From Candidatus Zhuqueibacterota bacterium 4572_119 (GTDB lineage: Bacteria; Zhuqueibacterota; Zhuqueibacteria; Thermofontimicrobiales; Thermofontimicrobiaceae): a stretch of 5,281 nt of DNA. Below the pieces are notes generated by a model. The model worked only from the letters and a program-made list of their open reading frames with translations. It ran no database searches and had not been told where the DNA came from. Location of the stretch: NCBI GenBank assembly GCA_002084535.1, contig NBLI01000155.1, positions 1 through 5,281 on the forward strand, given 5' to 3'. Below are positions 1 to 5,281 of this stretch, in pieces. Position numbers and translations under genes: made by a program. Positions within the stretch are counted from its first letter, which is position 1; every line of letters begins with the position of its first letter.

Positions 1-16
1 GATAATACCCAGCGCG

Positions 17-62
17 CTAAAGCGCAGTGTCTAAAGTGAGCTAAAGTTTAAAGTACTTAAAG
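17..62. repeat. YTAAAG hexamer cluster
   Basis: The hexamer CTAAAG occurs at 17-22, 31-36 and 41-46, and TTAAAG at 48-53 and 57-62. That is five copies in 46 bases with irregular start-to-start spacing (14, 10, 7, 9). On the other strand it reads as a run of CTTTAR words. It looks like a degenerate short tandem or dispersed intergenic repeat that may continue left of the window. No protein or RNA function can be assigned. Confidence 0.5.
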
Positions 63-146
63 TTCACCACTCATCCACTCGATTGAGTTATTTGAAAACT
101 TTTGGAAAAAACAAAAACTTTATTGGTAATACTATAGAAAAACTAT

Positions 147-233
147 GTCATTTCGATCCCGCATTGCGGGAGAGAAATCTGGAATAGCACGTCTACATCC
201 AGCTTTCTCACCCCTGCGGGGATTCGAAATGAC
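147..233. repeat. 87-bp imperfect palindrome, MITE/REP-like element
   Basis: The ends are perfect 10-bp inverted repeats: GTCATTTCGA (147-156) and TCGAAATGAC (224-233). Inside them, GAGAAATCTGGA (172-183) pairs with TCCAGCTTTCTC (198-209) at 11 of 12 positions, around a 14-base loop (184-197). Each arm also carries its own GC-rich hairpin: CCCGC-ATT-GCGGG (158-170) and CCCC-TGC-GGGG (211-221). The whole can fold as a cloverleaf or cruciform with two side hairpins. It encodes nothing and no target-site duplication is evident. This design fits a dispersed palindromic intergenic element (MITE or REP/BIME type). Copy number cannot be judged from one window; a structured RNA or a terminator for an upstream gene is an alternative. 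Confidence 0.7.
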
Positions 234-330
234 TGTTTTGTAGTTCTATTTTTATTTGATTAGCTGAACAGAAGACCCAATCGTAAAAATTATTAAACCG
301 GTAAATTCAATATTGATGTTTTTAACAAAA

Positions 331-366
331 TTCTGTTAATCTAATATATCCTGTAATCCTGTCAAA
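331..366. repeat. Short TYCTGT(T)AATC direct repeats
   Basis: Three related units are visible: TTCTGTTAATC (331-341), ATCCTGTAATC (348-358) and ATCCTGTCAAA (356-366), the last two overlapping by three bases. The CTGT cores start at 333, 351 and 359. The first unit also forms the right half of a dyad, TTAACA (322-327) and TGTTAA (334-339), with a 6-base spacer. It could be a degenerate intergenic repeat or a protein-binding region upstream of the kinase operon; the sequence alone does not decide. Confidence 0.35.
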
Positions 367-523
367 TATAATTTTAAAGATATCATAATTAAAAGCTACT
401 TGTTATCTGTTACGATAATTATTATGCAATTTTAGGAATTTTGGTGTTTAGGTGCCCGAATAATTTCAATAAATCTCTTGCAATGTAATAATATTTTAAT
501 TAAATTTCAACAACTTAATGATC

Positions 524-530
524 AAAAGGG
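524..530 (+). promoter_or_regulatory. Ribosome binding site of the kinase gene
   Basis: AAAAGGG ends 7 bases before ATG 538. This purine-rich Shine-Dalgarno match decides the start at 538. The alternative in-frame TTG at 478 has no such sequence upstream. Confidence 0.7.
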
Positions 531-537
531 TGTAACG

Positions 538-2421
538 ATGAGATTATCCGCAAAAGTTAATTTGATTATTATTATCACAATTTCATGTATTATTACAACT
601 ATCTTTTTTATCCTTGCCAATAGATATGACAAAATTATCAAGGATGACTTGCTTCAAACTGCCAGATCTTTCTATAAAAATATCGTTATCACTCGTTCCT
701 GGGTGGCTCAACATGAAGGGGTTTATGTCGAAAAAACTGAGAATGTTAAGTCTAATCCATTCCTTATAAATCCGGATATTAAAACTGTTAATAATAAAAT
801 CCTTACCCTGAAAAATCCTGCTGTTGTAACACGTGAGTTATCAGAATTGAGTTCTGAAATGGGTGGGAAGTTTCGCTTTCATATTACCAGCCTGAAACCG
901 GTCAATCCGCAAAACGCGCCCAACGAATTCGAGAAACACGCGCTTCTTTCATTTAAGAATTTGAAAACAGAAAAAAGTTACCTGGAATATTCCAGAATTG
1001 AACAGATTGAAAATAGCCGATATTTTCGGTATTTTGGTCCTTTATATACTGAATCTTCATGTCTGAACTGCCATCGTACACACGGCTATAAAGTTGGTGA
1101 TATCCGCGGTGGAATCAGTATTATACTTCCCATGGATTCAATTGAAAAAGCCAAAATTCGGAATTACATTTTTATGGGCGTTGCCGGTTTAGTAACAATT
1201 TTAACAATAAGTTTTTTAATTTATCTATTAATTCACAAAGTAATTATAAAACCTTTGCAAAAAATAGAAGATGCCGCCAAAGCGCTGGAACAAGGAGATT
1301 ATGTACCGCTTCAGCTTAAAAAAAATGACGAGATCGGAGACCTTGCCAATGCTTTTCAGTCCATGCAGAAAAAGATTAAGACCTCAACCGCAAATCTCCT
1401 GCAATCAGAAAAAAAATACCGGACTTTGATAGATTGTTCTGCGGAAGCAGTATTAATAATAAATGATCAGGGGATAATTGTTGACGCGAATAATAGCATC
1501 ACCAAACTATCTCAATTCGGGGTGGAAGAAATTATGAACCAATCAGCTGATATGCTATTTGCGTCTCATGTTGAGAAAAAATTACCGTTTGAAAATCATT
1601 CTGAAATAACAATTAATGTAAAAGACGGTACTACAAAACAAGTTGAGGTATATGTTAGCCCTGATAGTTACAAAATAAATGATGAAGAAAATTTGCGATT
1701 ATTTTATCTTCGTGACCTTTCCGAGCAAAAGCGGATGGAAAAAATCATGATTGATACCGAGAAAATGTTTGCACTAAATCAATTATCTTCAGGGATTGCT
1801 CATGAAATCAGGAATCCGCTATTTAGTGTTCGTAATAACCTGAACTATTTAAATGATAAATTTTTCCAGAACACAGAGTTCGCAAAGGTATATTCTGAAA
1901 TTGATACCGGTGTGAAACGAATAAATAAATTAGTAAACTCCATTTTGGATTATGCGCGTCCGCACCAACCTGAATTTAAAGAAATTCATATTGAAGAAGT
2001 AATTGAAAGGTCTTTAGAATTAATAAGCAAGCAATTCGAAAAAGCGCGGCACACAATAAAGATCAACATACCAGACGATTTACCCATGATTGAACTTGAT
2101 CCCCATAAAATGGAACAGGTCTTTATTAATTTGAGTACCAACTCCCTGCAAGCAATGAATGAAAAAGGTATATTTGAAATATCTGTTCAACTCTTAAAAA
2201 AGCATATCAAAGTTACTGTTTCAGATAATGGGTGTGGGATAAAAAAAGACGAAATATCCAGAATTTTCGATCCATTTTTCACGCGGACAGTAAATGGTAC
2301 AGGATTAGGATTAAGTATTATAAAAAATATAATTCAACAGCACAATGGTGATATCCGTGTGAAAAGCATCCCTGATCAGGGGACGACTTTTGTTTTAGTT
2401 TTACCGCTGATTCAAAAATGA
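538..2421 (+). CDS. Heme-c sensor histidine kinase (DUF3365-HAMP-PAS-HisKA-HATPase)
   Basis: Membrane-bound sensor kinase of 627 residues, counted from ATG 538. That start is preferred over TTG 478 because it has a Shine-Dalgarno and places the first membrane helix right at the N terminus. Order: TM1 (about 8-27); extracytoplasmic Tll0287-like/DUF3365 domain (about 28-208) with a CLNCH heme-c motif at 175-179 (bases 1060-1074) and the family-typical HEGVYV (59-64); TM2 (about 210-232); HAMP (about 233-285, with P239 and DEIGDLA at 264-270); PAS (about 290-395); HisKA with phospho-acceptor H422 in AHEIRNPL; HATPase with N-box N531/N535, G1 DNGCGI (563-568), F-box IFDPFFT (576-582) and G2 GTGLGL (587-592). 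All catalytic motifs are intact. By family knowledge, heme is attached in the periplasm by cytochrome c maturation; the kinase probably reads redox state or a small ligand such as a gas (inference). Its phosphotransfer partner is surely the regulator 10 bp downstream. The signal itself is unknown. Confidence 0.93.
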   Translation: MRLSAKVNLIIIITISCIITTIFFILANRYDKIIKDDLLQTARSFYKNIVITRSWVAQHEGVYVEKTENVKSNPFLINPDIKTVNNKILTLKNPAVVTRELSELSSEMGGKFRFHITSLKPVNPQNAPNEFEKHALLSFKNLKTEKSYLEYSRIEQIENSRYFRYFGPLYTESSCLNCHRTHGYKVGDIRGGISIILPMDSIEKAKIRNYIFMGVAGLVTILTISFLIYLLIHKVIIKPLQKIEDAAKALEQGDYVPLQLKKNDEIGDLANAFQSMQKKIKTSTANLLQSEKKYRTLIDCSAEAVLIINDQGIIVDANNSITKLSQFGVEEIMNQSADMLFASHVEKKLPFENHSEITINVKDGTTKQVEVYVSPDSYKINDEENLRLFYLRDLSEQKRMEKIMIDTEKMFALNQLSSGIAHEIRNPLFSVRNNLNYLNDKFFQNTEFAKVYSEIDTGVKRINKLVNSILDYARPHQPEFKEIHIEEVIERSLELISKQFEKARHTIKINIPDDLPMIELDPHKMEQVFINLSTNSLQAMNEKGIFEISVQLLKKHIKVTVSDNGCGIKKDEISRIFDPFFTRTVNGTGLGLSIIKNIIQQHNGDIRVKSIPDQGTTFVLVLPLIQK

Positions 2422-2426
2422 AAGGA
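2421..2426 (+). promoter_or_regulatory. Ribosome binding site of the regulator gene
   Basis: AAAGGA overlaps the last base of the kinase stop codon and lies 5 bases before ATG 2432. It supports translation of the regulator from the same transcript as the kinase. Confidence 0.7.
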
Positions 2427-2431
2427 ATAAG

Positions 2432-3826
2432 ATGAAATTTTCGATACTAATTGTTGATGATGACAAGATAGTATGCAATTCACTGAAACGTATTTTGGGA
2501 AATAAAGAATATACTATTAATACGATTTATACCGCGAAAGATGCTCTTGAAGAGATTTACAACAATAATCCTGATTTAGTCATTCTTGATTATAAGCTTC
2601 CTGATAAAAATGGATTAGAAGTGCTAAAAGAGTTAAAAGAAAAAGTCCCACATGTTTTGGTCATAATTTTGACAGCTTATGGCAATGTTTTACTCGCTGT
2701 GGGTGCCATGAAATACGGTGCTTATGATTTCATTGAAAAGGAAGCTGAACCTGAATTAGTGAGGTTTACCGTTCAAAAAGCGCTTGATACCATCAGGCTG
2801 CAAAAGGAGGTTCAGGCTTTACAGCAGGAAAAATTTTTCGAAAATGATCTAAACCGTGTAGTATCGAACAGTGCTGTTATGAAAAAAATTCTTGAATTGG
2901 CGGGTCAGTTTGCTCAATCAAACACAACTGTCTTATTAACAGGTGAAACAGGCACCGGCAAAAGTTTGATTGCTGAATACATTCATCACAAAAGCCAGCG
3001 ATTCAACCAACCATTTTTAACTGTTAATTGCAGTGCGATCCCCCACGAGTTAATTGAGAGCGAATTGTTTGGATATGAAAAAGGCGCGTTTACAGGAGCC
3101 CGTAGTAGAGGCAAGATTGGCTTAATTGAAAAAGCGAATAACGGAACAATATTTTTAGACGAAATTGGCGAACTTTCATTGGATCTTCAGGCAAAATTGC
3201 TGCATGTTTTAGAAAAATCCGAATTTTTCCGGGTTGGCGGCGTTGAGTCTATTCAGGTAAACATTCGATTCATAATTGCAACCAACGCGGATTTAAATAC
3301 AATGATCAATGAAAACAGGTTTCGCAATGACCTGTATTATCGAATAAATGTGGCTTCGTTGCACATGCCGCCTGTTCGGGAGCGTCAGGAGGATATTATT
3401 TCTTTGGCTAAATATTTTATTAACCACTTTAATAAGAAATTCAATAAGAATGTAAATAAAATTAGCAGTACTGCCGAGACTATTTTAAATAATTATTATT
3501 GGCCTGGCAACATCCGGGAGATCAGAAATATAATCGAAAGAGTGATGATTTTAATAAAAGACTCAGAGATAACAGAAAATGATTTATGCCAGCTTCAGGA
3601 GCAGACAAAATCTTTTAAAGGCGGTCCCATGACTTTTCCTTTTTGTGTGAATCTGGGATCAGGGAAAAATCTCCTTCATGAAGTTCAAACCGCAATTATT
3701 TCGCATACACTAAAAATAGCCAATAATAACAAAACAAAAGCCGCCCAGTTTCTTGGAATTCCACGAACCAGTTTGCAGTTTTACATTGATAAATATGAGA
3801 TTCTCAAAGATAACCAAATTACTTAA
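2432..3826 (+). CDS. NtrC-family sigma-54-dependent response regulator
   Basis: Cytoplasmic transcription activator of 464 residues, the usual length for the family. The receiver domain (about 3-118) has acidic pocket D9-D11, phospho-acceptor D53, T81 and K103. A helical linker (about 118-140) follows. The AAA+ domain (about 143-375) has Walker A GETGTGKS (171-178), the sigma-54-contacting loop GAFTGA (218-223, bases 3083-3100), Walker B IFLDE (240-244), candidate arginine fingers R298/R304 in FRNDLYYRINV, and sensor II WPGNIRE (357-363). The Fis-type helix-turn-helix (about 417-456) includes NKTKAAQFLGIPRTSL. All parts needed to phosphorylate, hydrolyse ATP and remodel sigma-54 holoenzyme are present. 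One oddity is that K103 is followed by Glu instead of the common Pro. It is co-transcribed with the kinase (10-bp gap). Target promoters are not identifiable here, so it cannot be given a specific gene name within the NtrC/AtoC/ZraR-like group. Confidence 0.95.
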   Translation: MKFSILIVDDDKIVCNSLKRILGNKEYTINTIYTAKDALEEIYNNNPDLVILDYKLPDKNGLEVLKELKEKVPHVLVIILTAYGNVLLAVGAMKYGAYDFIEKEAEPELVRFTVQKALDTIRLQKEVQALQQEKFFENDLNRVVSNSAVMKKILELAGQFAQSNTTVLLTGETGTGKSLIAEYIHHKSQRFNQPFLTVNCSAIPHELIESELFGYEKGAFTGARSRGKIGLIEKANNGTIFLDEIGELSLDLQAKLLHVLEKSEFFRVGGVESIQVNIRFIIATNADLNTMINENRFRNDLYYRINVASLHMPPVRERQEDIISLAKYFINHFNKKFNKNVNKISSTAETILNNYYWPGNIREIRNIIERVMILIKDSEITENDLCQLQEQTKSFKGGPMTFPFCVNLGSGKNLLHEVQTAIISHTLKIANNNKTKAAQFLGIPRTSLQFYIDKYEILKDNQIT

Positions 3827-3845
3827 TAAACAAATAATTTTATTA
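3824..3845. terminator. Possible weak bidirectional terminator between convergent genes
   Basis: TAATAAA (3824-3830) and TTTATTA (3839-3845) form a 7-bp inverted repeat with an 8-base loop. It spans the 16-bp gap and includes both stop codons. The stem is only A/T and has no GC core, so it would be a poor intrinsic terminator. It is listed because convergent genes this close need some way to stop transcription; chance in AT-rich DNA is quite possible. Confidence 0.2.
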
Positions 3846-5281
3846 GAATTCCAATACTAAACCTGTTGAAAATTCGCGCCCTGGTAAGGGAAAACCGGCT
3901 TCATCTTCATAAAACTCATCCAGCAAATTTTTCGCATTAATCCATATTTCAAACATGCTCATAAATTTTTTTGTTAAATTGAAACCAGCAATAAAATATG
4001 GTTCAAGCGACAGCCTGTCCTTACTTGAATAATAGTATCGTTTGCTCACAACATCCATTGATATATTGAATTTATAGCCATAGAAAGTGATTAAGCTGCC
4101 TGTGAAACCAAGTGTATGTTCAGGACGAAATTCTAATGCTTGATGTGTATCCAAATCAATCGCGTTCAAATATTGATAATAGATGCGGGTATTCAAATTT
4201 TTATAGGGCATAAATTTAAGGTCTAATTCAAGTCCTCTTAACCGGGAAGACGCAAGGTTTTTAAACGGATTGTTTCTCCCCTGGTAAGTAATTAAATCCG
4301 TTACTGTTGAATGATAAAAATTTAGTTCTGTAAAAATCAAAGTGCCCCAGGATTTTTTAATACCAATATCGTATGAGATGGCTTTTTCCGGTTTCAAAGA
4401 TGTTCCGCCATATAAGGTTGTCTCATGCCACTCCTTTAGGCTGGGAAACCGGGATTTTTTCCCGATCAAAATGTGTATTGAAGAATTGTTCGTTACTCGA
4501 TAGACCGCACCTGCCTGAGGTCCCCAAATGGAATCATTCCAGTTTTCAAAACCAGATAAAAGATCATAGCTGGCGCCTGCTAACAAAGTAAATCGCTGAA
4601 ATGGTGTGTATTCGTCCTGAAATACAAATGACGAAGTATGGATATTATAAGCCTCCCATGGTCCTCCAGCATTATTTTGTATCTTTACTTTGTCATCTTT
4701 TCGATGTACACCAAGAATTAGGCGATTATGTTTTGCCAGTGCAATATCAAAATTTAGAAATCCACCATACACATCATTTTTGTAATTGCTGATCCATTTA
4801 GTTTGACCATAGGTCTCGTCCTTGTAAGCCGCAAGCGTATTATCATAGGAGTCCTGGTATAGTTTCGCGGTCATTTTTATTTTTTTCGTGAATTGGTAAT
4901 CTCCCGTCATATCGATATACCATTTTTTCCAATCTGTGAACCGCCAATAATTGGGATAGTCCGATGTTGTTGAAGGGGAGATACCTTTTTCAGAATCAAG
5001 GTATCCTGTGGCTATATTTATTTTTCCTTTGGAGCTGAACTGCCAACCAGCTTTGGCATCAATGGCGCTTCCCTTACTATCACTATTTTCACGTCTGGCA
5101 CCATCTTCATTAAATGTTCCTTCAAAATTTCCGGGCATTACCTCATAATTTTTTTTATAATGATTAATTGAAATCCAGTAATCAAAACTGCCCAATGCCC
5201 GTCCTCGTTGACCAGTGATCTGGTATCTGTCACCACTGCCATAAGACATACCTATTTTAGTTTTGTTCAAATGGCTATTTT
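3843..5281 (-). CDS. TonB-dependent outer-membrane receptor, C-terminal beta-barrel part
   Basis: About 478 codons are visible, ending at the stop 3843-3845. The frame stays open to the right edge (the codons before TTG 5270-5268 read N-S-H), so this is a 5'-truncated gene and that TTG is not a true start. The signal peptide, TonB box and plug lie off-window. What is seen is barrel: alternating beta-strands rich in Tyr, Phe and Trp, with loops between them. Counting from that TTG as residue 1, family-typical segments are KKSRFPSLKEW (271-281), TSLKPEKAISYDIGI (290-304), LRGLELDL (344-351), FRPEHTLGFTGSL (381-393), NAKNLLDEFY (445-454) and the end GREFSTGLVLEF, whose terminal Phe is the usual barrel-assembly signal. 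The family imports iron-siderophores, heme, cobalamin, other metals or glycans using TonB energy; the substrate cannot be told from the barrel. It converges on the regulator gene with a 16-bp gap, so it is not in the same operon. Confidence 0.9.
   Translation of the reverse strand, partial: NSHLNKTKIGMSYGSGDRYQITGQRGRALGSFDYWISINHYKKNYEVMPGNFEGTFNEDGARRENSDSKGSAIDAKAGWQFSSKGKINIATGYLDSEKGISPSTTSDYPNYWRFTDWKKWYIDMTGDYQFTKKIKMTAKLYQDSYDNTLAAYKDETYGQTKWISNYKNDVYGGFLNFDIALAKHNRLILGVHRKDDKVKIQNNAGGPWEAYNIHTSSFVFQDEYTPFQRFTLLAGASYDLLSGFENWNDSIWGPQAGAVYRVTNNSSIHILIGKKSRFPSLKEWHETTLYGGTSLKPEKAISYDIGIKKSWGTLIFTELNFYHSTVTDLITYQGRNNPFKNLASSRLRGLELDLKFMPYKNLNTRIYYQYLNAIDLDTHQALEFRPEHTLGFTGSLITFYGYKFNISMDVVSKRYYYSSKDRLSLEPYFIAGFNLTKKFMSMFEIWINAKNLLDEFYEDEAGFPLPGREFSTGLVLEF

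Larger units (their letters stand above)
1..537. other. Non-coding 5' region with several repeat-like elements
   Basis: No credible gene is visible in this stretch. The reading frames are short, interrupted by stops, and lack recognisable protein. It contains a hexamer cluster (17-62), an 87-bp folded palindrome (147-233), a short CTGT-type repeat block (331-366) and a very AT-rich leader before the kinase. The promoter of the kinase-regulator operon should lie here, probably between 234 and 520, but no convincing -35/-10 pair stands out. I looked for GG-N10-GC (sigma-54) spacing and found none. A frame open from base 1 to the stop at 37-39 could be the tail of an upstream gene, but twelve codons are too few to judge. 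Confidence 0.6.

Noticed and set aside
400..425. Possible sigma-70 promoter (TTGTTA 400-405, TATTAT 420-425)
   Set aside because: The spacer is only 14 bases, and AT-rich DNA gives many such matches by chance.
443..456. Possible sigma-54 promoter (GG at 443-444 and GC at 454-455)
   Set aside because: The spacing between GG and GC is 9 bases instead of the required 10, and the surrounding consensus is poor.
478..537. N-terminal extension of the kinase from TTG 478 (20 extra residues)
   Set aside because: No Shine-Dalgarno before 478. ATG 538 has AAAAGGG at good spacing, and starting there puts the first membrane helix directly at the N terminus.
4373..4591. 72-codon + strand reading frame
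   Set aside because: It lies wholly antisense within the well-supported receptor barrel and has no recognisable domain; a shadow frame.
4601..4792. 63-codon + strand reading frame
   Set aside because: Antisense to the receptor gene, with no protein family features; a shadow frame.
5268..5270. TTG as the start of the receptor gene
   Set aside because: The frame continues open to the window edge, and the protein lacks signal peptide and plug, so the gene is cut by the window and this is an internal Leu codon.

Overview
The window holds a two-gene sensory operon on the + strand (a heme-c sensor histidine kinase followed by an NtrC-type sigma-54 response regulator). Converging on it from the right is the C-terminal part of an outer-membrane TonB-dependent receptor on the - strand. 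The DNA is AT-rich. The TonB-type outer-membrane barrel and the periplasmic c-type heme motif indicate a Gram-negative (diderm) bacterium. The gene style and the intergenic repeats remind me of the Bacteroidota/Calditrichota/Marinimicrobia (FCB) part of the tree, but that placement is inference, and no rRNA or other phylogenetic marker is present.

Layout: 1-537 is non-coding as far as I can see. It carries three repeat-like structures: a YTAAAG hexamer cluster at the left edge, an 87-bp imperfect palindrome with GTCATTTCGA ends (147-233), and a short TCCTGT-type repeat block near 331-366. The kinase is best read from ATG 538 to 2421, and the regulator from 2432 to 3826, with only 10 bp between them and a Shine-Dalgarno sequence in front of each. 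Then come 16 bp of AT-rich spacer and the receptor gene, read leftwards and ending at 3843. Its 5' end lies beyond position 5281, so the signal peptide, TonB box and plug are not visible.

Working model: the kinase senses a redox state or a small ligand outside the cytoplasmic membrane through a covalently bound heme c in a Tll0287-like (DUF3365) domain. It autophosphorylates on His422 and passes the phosphate to Asp53 of the regulator, which then activates sigma-54 promoters through its intact GAFTGA loop. No sigma-54 -24/-12 promoter was found in the non-coding region, so the targets probably lie elsewhere. The receptor may simply be a neighbour; a regulatory link to it cannot be shown from this window. 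I see no clear undescribed system here. The most notable points are the sensor's heme ligation and the structured palindromic element.
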